Below are positions 39,384 to 47,944 of a stretch of DNA of 64,000 bases, piece after piece; the first letter of the stretch is position 1; each line of letters begins with the position of its first letter. Both the position numbers and the translations under genes were made by a program. This DNA comes from Komagataeibacter diospyri (GTDB taxonomy: Bacteria; Pseudomonadota; Alphaproteobacteria; Acetobacterales; Acetobacteraceae). The DNA is taken from NCBI RefSeq assembly GCF_006538165.1, contig NZ_BDLU01000032.1, positions 124,001 through 188,000 on the forward strand, in the 5' to 3' direction. Below the pieces are notes generated by a model. That model saw only the letters and a list, made by a program, of their open reading frames with translations. It had not been told where the DNA came from and searched no databases.

Positions 39384-39412
39384 AAAAAAAGCACCCTGTT
39401 AGAGGTGCTTTC
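39384..39412. terminator. bidirectional intrinsic terminator between the permease gene and tRNA-Pro
   Basis: AAGCACC (39389-39395) and GGTGCTT (39404-39410) pair around CTGTTAGA. A seven-A tract on the left becomes a T-tract for the minus strand, closing the tRNA-Pro transcript; the plus-strand side ends TTTC. Confidence 0.7.
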
Positions 39413-39438
39413 ATCGAGGCATCCGCCCAAAATATTCG

Positions 39439-39540
39439 ATCGCAGACAGGGATATCGGGCAGGCGGGATTCGAACCCACGACCCCCAGTCCCCCAGACTG
39501 ATGCGCTACCAGGCTGCGCTACTGCCCGCCTGTCTGCGAT
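39439..39540. repeat. 12-bp perfect inverted repeat flanking tRNA-Pro
   Basis: ATCGCAGACAGG (39439-39450) and CCTGTCTGCGAT (39529-39540) are exact reverse complements. The right arm abuts the 5' end of the tRNA and the left arm begins four bases beyond its 3' end, so the precursor RNA can extend the acceptor stem by 12 pairs. Confidence 0.75.
39455..39528 (-). tRNA. tRNA-Pro (anticodon GGG)
   Basis: Cloverleaf with acceptor CGGGCAG/CTGCCCG, D arm GTAGCGCAGCCTGG, anticodon arm TCAGT CTGGGGG ACTGG (GGG) and T arm GTGGGTTCGAATCCCGC. Unlike the other three tRNAs here, CCA is not encoded: the discriminator A is followed by TAT. Confidence 0.95.
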
Positions 39541-39612
39541 GCGCAGGATGTAGCAGGCCAATAGGGGGACGGCAAGCCACGATCTGCGCAAAAATGAAAA
39601 AAACCGGATAAA

Positions 39613-40422
39613 TCAGACCGGCACCATTTCCCGCAGGGCCTGCAGTTCCACCAGCACGCCACGCAGGCTGTCTCGCAGCACGGTATTTTCCGCCTGCAGG
39701 CGCTCAAGCTCGATCATCACGATCTGCTCCAGCGGCATTTCTTCCTCATCCACCACCTCATCTTCGGGCGGTATCATGGCTTCTGGCGCCGTTGCTGCGG
39801 TAGTCGGGGCATCGTCCGTGACCGGAGCCTCCGACCGGGATTCCGGGGATACAGCCGGGGTCGTATCGGTGACCTGTATGGTCTCCTCGATAATCGTGAC
39901 CTGTTCGATAACCGTGCCGGCCTCGACCGGTTGCGTGTGTTCCGGTGCGGACGTGTCAAACGGTTCGTCAGCCGCGGCCTGCGCATCCGCCACCGGAGGA
40001 ACCGATGCCACCGTTGCGTCAGGCGCAGCGTGTGCAACAGGAACTTCTACCGCCACGGGCGTGGCTGGCGTGGCTGGCGTGGCTGGCGTGGCTGGCGTGG
40101 CTGGCGTGGCCACGATTGCAGGTGACGGGTCCAAGGCAAGGGCAACCTGCCCCATTTCGGCCTGTGCCTGTGCGATTGACAGCTTGCGGACATACAGCAG
40201 ATCGGCAATCTGCCGCAGCACGGCAATATCCTGCGGGCGGTAGTACCGCCGCCCTACCTGCCCCCGCAATGGCTGCAGTTGCGGAAAGCGGGATTCCCAC
40301 ATGCGCATGACATGCTGTGCCAGACCGAGTTCACGCGCGACTTCATAAATGGGCAGGCTGTCCTCGCCCGGCTGTGTCATGTCGTGCGTGGGGGGCGCGG
40401 TACTGGCCGGGTCATGCTGCAT
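39613..40422 (-). CDS. MerR-family transcriptional regulator with long low-complexity linker
   Basis: The N-terminal part (about residues 20-90) is a MerR winged helix: LPIYEVARELGLAQHVMRMWESRF, then GRRYYRPQDIAVLRQI and LLYVRKLSIAQAQAEM (all quoted in part). There follows a long Ala/Pro/Thr/Val/Glu-rich linker that includes six tandem ATP tripeptides, then a C-terminal coiled-coil-like segment (ELERLQAENTVLRDSLRGV). There is no obvious cysteine-based metal site. The ATG at 40422, preceded by GAGG, overlaps the ihfA stop. The ihfA-merR pairing is common in alphaproteobacteria; the target is unknown. Confidence 0.87.
   Translation of the reverse strand: MQHDPASTAPPTHDMTQPGEDSLPIYEVARELGLAQHVMRMWESRFPQLQPLRGQVGRRYYRPQDIAVLRQIADLLYVRKLSIAQAQAEMGQVALALDPSPAIVATPATPATPATPATPATPVAVEVPVAHAAPDATVASVPPVADAQAAADEPFDTSAPEHTQPVEAGTVIEQVTIIEETIQVTDTTPAVSPESRSEAPVTDDAPTTAATAPEAMIPPEDEVVDEEEMPLEQIVMIELERLQAENTVLRDSLRGVLVELQALREMVPV
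40058..40111. repeat. six tandem 9-bp units inside the MerR gene
   Basis: GGCGTGGCT is repeated five times exactly and a sixth time with the last base changed (GGCGTGGCC). On the coding strand each unit encodes Ala-Thr-Pro. Such an array can change length by slippage without shifting the frame. Confidence 0.9.
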
Positions 40423-40424
40423 GC

Positions 40425-40748
40425 TCATTCCTCGTCTCCTTCCGGCGGGATTTCACCACCGGACTGTCCATTGACATGGGCACGAAGCAGCTGGCTGGGG
40501 CGAAACACCAGCACAGAACGGGGAAGAATCGGAACTTCCACGCCTGTTTTGGGGTTACGGCCCGTACGCTGTCCCTTCTGCCGGACAGAGAATGTGCCAA
40601 ACCCGCTTATTTTCAGGGTATCGCCGGTCTCAAGTGTCCGTGCCATCCGTTCCAGAATATCTTCCAGAATATCGGCGGATTCATGGCGGGACAGCCCGAC
40701 CTGATCATATATCTGTTCTGCCAGAGTGGCGCGCGTCACGGTGCTCAT
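40425..40748 (-). CDS. ihfA: integration host factor subunit alpha
   Basis: This 107-aa HU/IHF-family protein bends DNA at specific sites. It begins [20 protein letters not shown] and has the DNA-contacting core [28 protein letters not shown] (shown in part: [20 protein letters not shown]), with the longer alpha-type C-terminus [14 protein letters not shown]. No ribosome-binding site precedes the ATG at 40748 and a promoter-like pair places transcription start close to it, so the mRNA may be leaderless. Confidence 0.95.
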   Translation of the reverse strand: MSTVTRATLAEQIYDQVGLSRHESADILEDILERMARTLETGDTLKISGFGTFSVRQKGQRTGRNPKTGVEVPILPRSVLVFRPSQLLRAHVNGQSGGEIPPEGDEE

Positions 40749-40754
40749 GCGTAA

Positions 40755-40783
40755 ACGTTATGCATGCGCGTCATCATCGTCAA
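40755..40783 (-). promoter_or_regulatory. candidate promoter of ihfA
   Basis: On the minus strand TTGACG (40778-40783) and TAACGT (40755-40760) are separated by 17 bases. The predicted transcription start would fall at about the ATG itself. Consensus match only; the -10 is weak. Confidence 0.4.
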
Positions 40784-40798
40784 TTGAATGTATTCAAT
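40783..40798. promoter_or_regulatory. 16-bp palindrome at the ihfA promoter; candidate operator
   Basis: ATTGAAT and ATTCAAT flank GT, giving a near-perfect A+T-rich palindrome that abuts the candidate -35 of ihfA. It may bind a dimeric regulator, possibly the neighbouring MerR protein or IHF itself; this is inference from position. Confidence 0.45.
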
Positions 40799-40847
40799 GA
40801 AGGGACGGTTTATTGCGCGCCCATTTCAATGTGGTACCGAAACGACA

Positions 40848-41819
40848 TCACAGACGCGCCAGCGCCGAGCCCCATGTCAGGCCACCACCCAGTGCTTCCA
40901 TCAGCACCAGATCGCCCTTACGGATGCGCCCGTCCCGGACCGCTTCATTCAGCGCCAGCGGGATGGAGGCCGCCGACGTATTGGCATGCCGGTCCACCGT
41001 CACCACCACCCGGTCCGCCGGAAGCGCAAGCTTGCGCGCCACACCGTCGATAATGCGCAGATTGGCCTGGTGTGGCACCAGCCAGTTCACATCCGAATGT
41101 GTCAGGTTATTGGCCACCAGCGCCTCATCAACCGAGGAAGACAGCTTGCCCACCGCATGGCGGAACACCTCGCGCCCGTTCATGCGCAGGTGGGCGGGTT
41201 TATCATGCTGCCCGGTGGCGCCATCCACATACAGCAGGTCACCGTACTGGCCATCGGAATGCAGGTGGGTGGACAGGATGCCGGCATCACCATCCTGTGG
41301 CCCGGCGGCGGTCAGGAACACGGCCCCAGCCCCATCACCAAACAGCACGCATGTCCCCCGGTCCGACCAGTCAAGGATACGCGAATAGACTTCGCTGCCG
41401 ATCACCAGTGCGGAACGGGCCTGTCCGCTGCGAATCAGCGAATCGGCCATCGACAGGGCATAGATGAAACCCGAACACGCCGCGGCAAGATCGAATCCGA
41501 ATCCGGATGTCATGCCCAGCTCGGCCTGCACACGCACGGCGGTGGAAGGAAATGCCTGGTCCGGCGTGCTGGTCGCGACGATCACAGCATCGACATCAGC
41601 CGGCGTCGCACCTGCGTATTCCAGTGCCCGACGTGCGGCCTGCGCCGCCATGGATACGGCGGTATCATTTTCACCGGCGATATGACGCTGGCAAATGCCG
41701 GTACGACCACGAATCCATTCATCGGATGTATCGAGCCGGGATGCCAGCTCGTCATTGGTAACGATCCGCTCAGGCAGATAACCGCCAAACCCGGACAGAA
41801 GCGAGCGTTTCGCCGTCAT
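40848..41819 (-). CDS. fabH: 3-oxoacyl-ACP synthase III (KAS III)
   Basis: FabH starts fatty-acid synthesis by condensing acetyl-CoA with malonyl-ACP. In the 323-aa protein the catalytic Cys is in DLAAACSGFIYAL, the His in LVPHQANLRIIDG and the Asn in DRHANTSAASIPLAL. The N-terminus YLPERIVTNDELASRLDTSDEW (quoted in part: RIVTNDELASRLDTSDEW) is typical. It follows plsX after 83 bases and precedes ihfA, a conserved order. Confidence 0.97.
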   Translation of the reverse strand: MTAKRSLLSGFGGYLPERIVTNDELASRLDTSDEWIRGRTGICQRHIAGENDTAVSMAAQAARRALEYAGATPADVDAVIVATSTPDQAFPSTAVRVQAELGMTSGFGFDLAAACSGFIYALSMADSLIRSGQARSALVIGSEVYSRILDWSDRGTCVLFGDGAGAVFLTAAGPQDGDAGILSTHLHSDGQYGDLLYVDGATGQHDKPAHLRMNGREVFRHAVGKLSSSVDEALVANNLTHSDVNWLVPHQANLRIIDGVARKLALPADRVVVTVDRHANTSAASIPLALNEAVRDGRIRKGDLVLMEALGGGLTWGSALARL

Positions 41820-41902
41820 ACCTGTTTTTCCACCAATCTCATCTTACATGCACGGGTGGGAACAGCCATGACAGCCTGCCCGCCACACCGGATGTTACAG
41901 GG

Positions 41903-42994
41903 TCAGGATGCAGGAACCGCCTGCTGCTGGTCCGGGACCGCCTTGACGGATGTCAGCTTTTCCATATGCGCAAGGCGGTCACGTATGCCGTCGGTAAAGC
42001 GATGCGTGACCATGTCCATGGCCACATCGACCGCAGCGGCAAACCCTTCGGCATCCGTGCCGCCATGCGACTTGACCACGACACCATTCAGGCCGACAAA
42101 CACCGCGCCATTGTAGCGGCGTGGATCCAGCCATTCCTTCATCCGTTCCAGTCCCGGGCGCACCAGAAGATAGCCGATCCGGCCCAGCAGGCTGGAAGTA
42201 AAGACCTGCCGCAGGAGGGTAAACGCCATTTTCAGCGCGCCTTCCCCGGTTTTCAGGGCCACATTGCCAGTAAAGCCGTCTGTCACCACCACGTCGGTCG
42301 TACCTGCCGTGATGTCGTGCCCTTCGACAAAGCCGTGGAACTGTCTGGCCAGCGCGCTGCCACGCAGCACTTCGGCCGCCTGACGCAGGCGTTCGTCGCC
42401 CTTCAGCTCCTCCGACCCGACATTCAGCAGGCCGATCGTGGGCGCGGGCAGGCCCAGCACCGCCTTGGCGAAGGCTTCGCCCATGATGGCGAATTCCACC
42501 AGGTTACGCCAGTCGCACGACACATTTGCACCGAGGTCAAGCATGACCACGTCGCCACGTGTCGTGGGGCTGAGTGCCGCCATGGCCGGACGGCTTATGC
42601 CGGGGAGTGTCTTGACCACGATCTTGGCCAGCGCCAGCATCGCCCCGCTGTTGCCAGCGGATACAACGCCCTGTGCCGCACCCTTGGCCACCGCATCCAT
42701 GGCCAGCCGCATGGAGGAATCGCGCACACGCAACGCCGCCGTGGGCTTCATGTCCATCGGGATTGCCGAACCGGCCGGAAGGATTGTGCAGATATCGGCC
42801 GCGCGCGGATGGCGGCTCAGAAGGCCGGACAACTTTGCCTCATCCCCTACCAGAAGGATTCTGGCTGAAGGATGTCGGTCTGCTGCAATTGCCAGTCCGG
42901 CCACTACAACTTCCGGACCACCATCCCCACCCATGCCATCTATGGCCAGGGTATAGGACCCAGTCTCGGAAAAGGAGGAACCTGTCTCGCTCAT
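41903..42994 (-). CDS. plsX: phosphate acyltransferase PlsX
   Basis: PlsX converts acyl-ACP to acyl-phosphate for phospholipid synthesis. The 363-aa protein has LAIDGMGGDGGPEVVVAGL at the N-terminus and VSAGNSGAMLALAKIVVKTL, LLNVGSEELKGDERLRQA and VVTDGFTGNVALKTGEG further on. The frame is open upstream to 43114, but the ATG at 42994 (MSETGSSFSETGSYTLAID) leaves a short N-terminal extension only. It is encoded with fabH. Confidence 0.95.
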   Translation of the reverse strand: MSETGSSFSETGSYTLAIDGMGGDGGPEVVVAGLAIAADRHPSARILLVGDEAKLSGLLSRHPRAADICTILPAGSAIPMDMKPTAALRVRDSSMRLAMDAVAKGAAQGVVSAGNSGAMLALAKIVVKTLPGISRPAMAALSPTTRGDVVMLDLGANVSCDWRNLVEFAIMGEAFAKAVLGLPAPTIGLLNVGSEELKGDERLRQAAEVLRGSALARQFHGFVEGHDITAGTTDVVVTDGFTGNVALKTGEGALKMAFTLLRQVFTSSLLGRIGYLLVRPGLERMKEWLDPRRYNGAVFVGLNGVVVKSHGGTDAEGFAAAVDVAMDMVTHRFTDGIRDRLAHMEKLTSVKAVPDQQQAVPAS

Positions 42995-43162
42995 GCTCGT
43001 CTTGTGCCGGGTAAGAAAGGAACGCGCAAGATCAGGGAGTACAACTTTGGCACCCCCCTTTCCCGTGCGGCCCGGACGGGACGGCCACCAGGCACGCCCA
43101 TAGGCGCGGCCCATGCAGACCGCGCCCCTGACCGGGTTAATGACGCCAGCAGCGCCCTGTTA

Positions 43163-43366
43163 TCAGGCGCGGACCGCCGTCTTCAGCGCCTTGCCGGCGG
43201 AAGCGACTTCGCGACCGTCATAATGCCCGCAGTGGCTGCAGACGTGATGCGGACGCTTGAGTTCGCCACAGTTGGAGCATTCCGCGTGCGCCGGAACACT
43301 GAGTGCCGCGTGGCTGCGACGCATGCCACGACGGGACGGCGAGGTTTTTCTCTTGGGTACAGCCAT
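43163..43366 (-). CDS. rpmF: 50S ribosomal protein L32
   Basis: A 67-aa protein beginning [19 protein letters not shown], the L32 signature, with a zinc-ribbon [18 protein letters not shown] carrying all four cysteines. GGAGGGG precedes the ATG. It lies between a YceD-family gene and plsX, as is usual in proteobacteria. Confidence 0.97.
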   Translation of the reverse strand: MAVPKRKTSPSRRGMRRSHAALSVPAHAECSNCGELKRPHHVCSHCGHYDGREVASAGKALKTAVRA

Positions 43367-43539
43367 GGGCCTGGGCCCCTCCGATCTGGATCACAACCGG
43401 CAGGCACACCATCGTGGCGATACACCGGTCAGTTATCAATAATTGAGGGGGGCGCTCTAACAGATCATTCGCACTTGCGCAAGAGATGATGCGCAAGGCG
43501 TGCAATCCACGCCCCCCGTTACCTGCCCCTTCCTTTGCG

Positions 43540-44070
43540 TCAGTTCTGCTTTTTTTTCAACTCGGCCAGAGCGGAAAAAGGCTGCCTGCGCACGGTTTCT
43601 TCGGGTTCCGCCTCTTCCTTGCCCGCGAATTCGGCCGGAATCTCGCATCCGGGCTTGTGCGGATACGGATCCAGCGCCAGCGAAAGTTCCTCCGCCGCCA
43701 GTTCACCAAGATCGATGCTGTCACGGTCATAGGGAATTTCATCGATGGAAAAGGGATCGATCTCGTCATCCTCGCGGAAACGTTCCGCCGGGATGCAGCG
43801 CACGGTGAACGATTCCGCCAGCACGTCCTCGAACGCCTCAAGGCTTACGACACATTCCTGTGTCACATGCGCGGTCAGCCAGCCTTCGGCCAGCACTTCC
43901 CCATCCTGTCCCGGCACCAGCCGGTAGCGGCAGGACAGGTTCCGCAGGCCGGGAATCCCGAACCGGCGCGCCAGCCTGCGGCATTCCTCATCCGATGCCT
44001 CGACCACCGTTTCCATGCCACGGGCCGGGATGCGACCCACGGCAAGCGGGCGGGAAAATTCTGCATCCAT
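43540..44070 (-). CDS. yceD: YceD family (DUF177) protein
   Basis: This 176-aa acidic protein belongs to the DUF177/YceD family, encoded next to rpmF and linked to 23S rRNA maturation. The core has AEGWLTAHVTQECVVSLEAF (a near-universal Q-x-C-V-V-x-L-E pattern), and an acidic segment DPFSIDEIPYDRDSIDLGEL leads to a conserved ELSLALDPYPHKPGC. It is transcribed towards rpmF with a gap of about 170 bases. Confidence 0.9.
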   Translation of the reverse strand: MDAEFSRPLAVGRIPARGMETVVEASDEECRRLARRFGIPGLRNLSCRYRLVPGQDGEVLAEGWLTAHVTQECVVSLEAFEDVLAESFTVRCIPAERFREDDEIDPFSIDEIPYDRDSIDLGELAAEELSLALDPYPHKPGCEIPAEFAGKEEAEPEETVRRQPFSALAELKKKQN

Positions 44071-44260
44071 GTCGTACTACTCCTGCGCGTCTGTTCACGG
44101 GGCCGGCGCCGTGATGCCCACATGGTGGAAATATGGCCATGACTTTCGTGTTTTTCCACCGCCGGGGCGATCTGTGATTGACTTCATTTTCCCAATCGGG
44201 CACCGGAAAGACGAACCGCGTTTTCGCGCCATGCCCTTATTTCAGGATATTTTCCGGACC

Positions 44261-44830
44261 ATGAGGTCACCACAGGACACCCCGCCCCGTTCCCGTTCAT
44301 TACGCCTGTTTTCATGCGCTGTCATCGGGGCAGGGATCGCGCTGTCGGGATGTTCGGTGTTCAAGCCCAGCACCATCCAGCGTGGTTCCCTGGTCGAAGA
44401 GGATGATTACAAGAAACTGAAGATCGGCGAGACTACGCGCTCGGACGTGATGGACGCGCTGGGCTCCCCCACGGGGCGCGCTACGTTCGATGACAATACA
44501 TGGCTGTACATGTCCATGAAGCAGGTCATCGTTCCCATAAGCTTCCCCCGCGTGCGCAAGCAGGACATGGTGGTGCTGACATTTGACCAGGACGGCATCC
44601 TGCGCAACATGCGCACGCTGCACAAGGACGACGCGCGCTACGTCTCCATGGCACCCGGCAAGACCCCCACGCCAGGCACCAAGATAAACATCATGCAGCA
44701 GATCCTGGGCAATGTGGGCCGCTACAACCCGCTCAGCCAGATGAGCAGCACCTACGGCGGCAGCACCGGCCCGATGAACAGCATGAACGGCGGTCCCGGC
44801 CATGGCGGGTCGGGCAACTCCCTGCCCTGA
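44261..44830 (+). CDS. bamE: outer-membrane assembly lipoprotein BamE (SmpA/OmlA family)
   Basis: BamE is a lipoprotein of the BAM complex, which inserts beta-barrel proteins in the outer membrane. The lipoprotein signal (RLFSCAVIGAGIALSGC) is followed by the SmpA/OmlA fold: KLKIGETTRSDVMDALGSPTGRATFDDNTWLYMS (shown in part: IGETTRSDVMDALGSPTG). The protein is 189 aa, longer than usual, because of a Gly/Ser/Met/Asn-rich C-terminal tail of about 45 residues. I use the ATG at 44261; an ATG at 44231 would add ten residues. Confidence 0.88.
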   Translation: MRSPQDTPPRSRSLRLFSCAVIGAGIALSGCSVFKPSTIQRGSLVEEDDYKKLKIGETTRSDVMDALGSPTGRATFDDNTWLYMSMKQVIVPISFPRVRKQDMVVLTFDQDGILRNMRTLHKDDARYVSMAPGKTPTPGTKINIMQQILGNVGRYNPLSQMSSTYGGSTGPMNSMNGGPGHGGSGNSLP

Positions 44831-44851
44831 TGTCCTGACCTGCCGGACCTG

Positions 44852-46246
44852 TCATTTCGGCAGTACGATCCTGACCCGCGCACCACCCAGCGGCCCGGCT
44901 TCCAGTCCGATATGGCCGCCATGGGCGTGAATGATGTCACGCGCGATCGCAAGGCCCAGGCCGGTTCCGCCCTCCTTGCCACTTTCGAACGGGCGGAACA
45001 CGCTTTCACGCCGCGCTTCATCCACACCGCACCCATTATCATCAATATACAGGATGACTTCCCTGCGCCCGCGTTCGGCTGACAGTTCGATGCGGGTGGC
45101 ATGCCTGCGGGCATTTTCCACCACATTATTCAGGACGCGACGCAGGGCATTGCCCCGCCCGGTCACGCTCAGCCCTGCGGGCGTAATGGAACCGATACTG
45201 GCCTGCGCGCCCATGCGACGCAGAGCGACGACGATTTCCTCGAACAGGTCTTCCACGCGGATGACAACGGGTTTTTCCGCCCCCTCGCCCCGCGCAAACG
45301 ACAGGTAGCCTTCGATCATATGCTCCATTTCCACGATATCGCCGATCATGTCGGCAATATCGGGCTGCAGTTCCGCTGCGTTGACCGTGCCCGTACGCGG
45401 AAGCATGGCCAGCGACAGCCGCAGCCGCGTCAATGGCGTGCGCAGGTCATGCGATACACCGGCCAGGACGGTCGTGCGCTGCTCCACAAAGCGGTTGATG
45501 CGGTCACGCATGCGGTTGAAGGCAATGGCCGCCTTGCGGATCTCCTGCGCGCCCTCGGGCATGATGGGCACGGTGTCACGCCCCAGCCCGAACAGTTGCG
45601 CCGCGCGCGCCAGCCTGCGTATGGCGCGGACCTGGTTGCGCATGAACAGTGCCGCGATCAGGAACAGCACCAGCGCGCTGCCCGACGCCCATGCCACGAA
45701 CAGCCATACCGGCGCCACGTCCAGCCGTTTGCGCAGGGTCACGACCTGCAGCACCCCGCTGGGCGTCTGCACACGGATCACCACACGATGATGCGCCTGT
45801 TTCCAGTCCACGAAGCTGGGCCAGCGCACATTCGCCCGCAGGTCGCGAACCAGATCGTCGTCAATCGGGCCAAGCACATGGTTGGAACCGCGCCGGTCCA
45901 GGCTTTCCCCTTCATGCAATGTCATGGCCAGGCCGGCGCGCCGCCCGGCATCATCCAGTATCCACTGCCTGTCGGCGGGTGATGGATAGCGTTCCAGAAG
46001 GTCCAGCGTCATGGCGATGGTGGTAGCCATGTCGCCTGACAGGCGGCGGGAGACGATCTGCAGGTAATTTCCGTAAAACAGTTCCAGCGAGATGGCCTGC
46101 GTGGCCAGCAGCGGAATGAACCCAATCAGCAGCATACGCCCCAGCAGCGACCGTGGCAGGACCCGCCGGATCAGGCGTTCACGCACCCTGCGCCAGCCCT
46201 GTACGGGGGGCATGCGTTCGGTGCCGGGATGCGACTCCATATCCAT
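44852..46246 (-). CDS. sensor histidine kinase, EnvZ-like
   Basis: This 464-aa membrane kinase has two transmembrane helices (about residues 36-56 and 180-202) enclosing a periplasmic domain of about 120 residues, then a HAMP domain. The dimerisation domain has phosphorylatable His266 in GVSHDLRTPLTRLRL, and the ATPase domain shows N box RVLNNVVENARRHA, G1 DDNGCGV and G2 GGTGLGLAIARDI. AAGG precedes the ATG at 46246, only about 24 bases after the rpsU terminator. The likely partner is the OmpR-type regulator at 48487-49224. Confidence 0.92.
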   Translation of the reverse strand: MDMESHPGTERMPPVQGWRRVRERLIRRVLPRSLLGRMLLIGFIPLLATQAISLELFYGNYLQIVSRRLSGDMATTIAMTLDLLERYPSPADRQWILDDAGRRAGLAMTLHEGESLDRRGSNHVLGPIDDDLVRDLRANVRWPSFVDWKQAHHRVVIRVQTPSGVLQVVTLRKRLDVAPVWLFVAWASGSALVLFLIAALFMRNQVRAIRRLARAAQLFGLGRDTVPIMPEGAQEIRKAAIAFNRMRDRINRFVEQRTTVLAGVSHDLRTPLTRLRLSLAMLPRTGTVNAAELQPDIADMIGDIVEMEHMIEGYLSFARGEGAEKPVVIRVEDLFEEIVVALRRMGAQASIGSITPAGLSVTGRGNALRRVLNNVVENARRHATRIELSAERGRREVILYIDDNGCGVDEARRESVFRPFESGKEGGTGLGLAIARDIIHAHGGHIGLEAGPLGGARVRIVLPK

Positions 46247-46269
46247 GGCTTTACCTTGACTGCGGACAC

Positions 46270-46304
46270 AAAAAAACCGGCTCCCTTCTGGGGCCGGTTT
46301 TTTT
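46270..46304 (-). terminator. intrinsic terminator of rpsU
   Basis: ACCGGC (46276-46281) and GCCGGT (46293-46298) form a stem flanked by an A-tract and a T-tract, so it may work in both directions. It lies between rpsU and the kinase gene. Confidence 0.85.
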
Positions 46305-46337
46305 GTGGGTCAGACCCATATTCCGATAACGGTCGGC

Positions 46338-46541
46338 TTAGAAGCCTTCACGCTCCAGACGCTTGCGCTCCATCTTGCGGGCGCGGCGCACGGCTTCGGC
46401 AGCCTCGCGTGCCTTGCGCTCGGACGGCTTTTCATAATGACGACGCAGCTTCATTTCACGGAAGATGCCTTCGCGCTGCATTTTCTTCTTGAGGGCCTTG
46501 AGGGCCTGATCAACATTGTTGTCACGAACGAGAACCTGCAC
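46338..46541 (-). CDS. rpsU: 30S ribosomal protein S21
   Basis: A 67-aa basic protein reading [20 protein letters not shown] then [20 protein letters not shown], the S21 signature. The start is a GTG at 46541 with CAGGAG upstream; the frame is open to 46652 but that part is leader. It has the C-terminal basic extension ([16 protein letters not shown]) seen in alphaproteobacteria. Confidence 0.95.
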   Translation of the reverse strand: MQVLVRDNNVDQALKALKKKMQREGIFREMKLRRHYEKPSERKAREAAEAVRRARKMERKRLEREGF

Positions 46542-46773
46542 TGGGTCGTCAACTCCTGATCTGCCATCCGGTATGGATGATCCATGAAACTGAAACTTGG
46601 GGAACGTCCGCCCGAGGCCATTCCCTTCGTGCGATTCCCAAACGGGCCGCACCTATATCACACTCGCGCACGGCAACACAAATCATTCCCGCATCCAGGA
46701 CAGATGATTTTCGTGCTCCGCTTTGCGCGCCAACGCTGTCATATACATGTTCCCCGAAACAGGAAGGGTCTTT

Positions 46774-47310
46774 GTGTCCATGACGCTGCTCAAGATCGCC
46801 CGCATGGGCCATCCGGTGCTGCTGCAGCCAGCGCAACCGGTCACCGACCCGCAGGCCCCCGCAATCCGCACGCTGGTGGCCGACATGATCGAAACCATGC
46901 TGGATGCGGGCGGCGTGGGACTGGCCGCACCCCAGATACACCAGGGCCTGCGGCTGTTCGTCTATCGCGTGCCCGAAACCCGCAGCACGGGCGAGGACGA
47001 TCCCCCCCGCCTGCCCGCCGCCCTGATAAACCCGGTGCTGGAACCGGTTGATGACGACATGGTGGACCGGATGGAGGGCTGCCTGTCCATTCCCGGCCTG
47101 CGGGGCTGGGTGCCGCGTTACCGCCGCATCGCCTGGCGTGGCCTGAATGCGGACGGGCAGGAAACCCACGGCATTGCATCAGGCTTTTTAGCCAATGTAT
47201 TCCAGCATGAATACGATCACCTGAACGGAATCCTCTATCCCATGCGCATGACCGACCTTGGCCGGATGGGATTTGATACCGAAATGGCACGTTACGGAGA
47301 GCGCCCATGA
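46774..47310 (+). CDS. def: peptide deformylase
   Basis: Peptide deformylase removes the formyl group from nascent proteins. The 178-aa metalloenzyme has the three motifs GVGLAAPQ, EGCLSIPG and QHEYDHLNG. I choose GTG at 46774, with AGGAAGG upstream; ATG at 46780 is the alternative and the frame is open to 46723. It overlaps the next gene by four bases (ATGA). The neighbour is not fmt, so this may be one of several def copies in the genome. Confidence 0.93.
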   Translation: MSMTLLKIARMGHPVLLQPAQPVTDPQAPAIRTLVADMIETMLDAGGVGLAAPQIHQGLRLFVYRVPETRSTGEDDPPRLPAALINPVLEPVDDDMVDRMEGCLSIPGLRGWVPRYRRIAWRGLNADGQETHGIASGFLANVFQHEYDHLNGILYPMRMTDLGRMGFDTEMARYGERP

Positions 47311-47930
47311 CCCCTTCCGCCCTGGCTGCCGCCGCGACATCCGCACTGGAACCGCCCGCGCTCCAGAATTCACCGCAAAGTGACGCGCTGCTGCGCCGTT
47401 TCCTGGCCGACCCGCGCGCGGGCAGCCAGCCGTGGACGACGGCCCTGCTGCGACAATGCGTGGGAGAGGACGCGGATCTGCTGTTCCCTGACGGCATGGC
47501 GCAGGTGGCCGAGTCGTGTTTCGACCTCATGGACCGCGACATGCTGGCCGCCACCAACAGCTTCCGCAGCCGCAAGATCAGCCGCCGTATCCGCGCTGCC
47601 GTTCTGTTCAGGCTGGATCATGCCGCCCCGCACCGTGCCGCCATCCGGCAGGCGCTGGCCGTGCTGATGGTACCGACCCATGCCCGCGCCCTTGCCCGCG
47701 CGCTGGGGCGTAGCGTGAACGCGATATGGCAGGCGGCAGGGGATACCTCCACCGGCTTCACCTATGTGACCAAGCGCATCACGCTCAGTGGTGTCTATGT
47801 CTCCACCCTTCTGTTCTGGCTGACACGTGGGGGCAACCCCGCCTCGGTGGAGGAATTCCTTGATCGCCGCCTGTCGGAAGTCGGCCGCATCACCCGCCTG
47901 CGCAACCGCCTGACCGGCCGCATCGCCTGA
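47307..47930 (+). CDS. COQ9 family protein (ubiquinone biosynthesis)
   Basis: This 207-aa protein resembles alphaproteobacterial COQ9, a lipid-binding helper of ubiquinone synthesis. The C-terminal part holds the recognisable block TSTGFTYVTKRITLSGVYVS (a COQ9 hallmark DxSTDFNWYTKRxxL-like segment) followed by STLLFWL. The N-terminal half resembles the helical TetR-like fold of the family. It is translationally coupled to def by a four-base overlap. Confidence 0.85.
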   Translation: MTPSALAAAATSALEPPALQNSPQSDALLRRFLADPRAGSQPWTTALLRQCVGEDADLLFPDGMAQVAESCFDLMDRDMLAATNSFRSRKISRRIRAAVLFRLDHAAPHRAAIRQALAVLMVPTHARALARALGRSVNAIWQAAGDTSTGFTYVTKRITLSGVYVSTLLFWLTRGGNPASVEEFLDRRLSEVGRITRLRNRLTGRIA

Positions 47931-47944
47931 CCGGTTTCCTGGAC

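Noticed and set aside
40058..40111. CRISPR-like or mobile repeat array
   Set aside because: The 9-bp units are contiguous, in frame and inside a protein-coding linker, without spacers.
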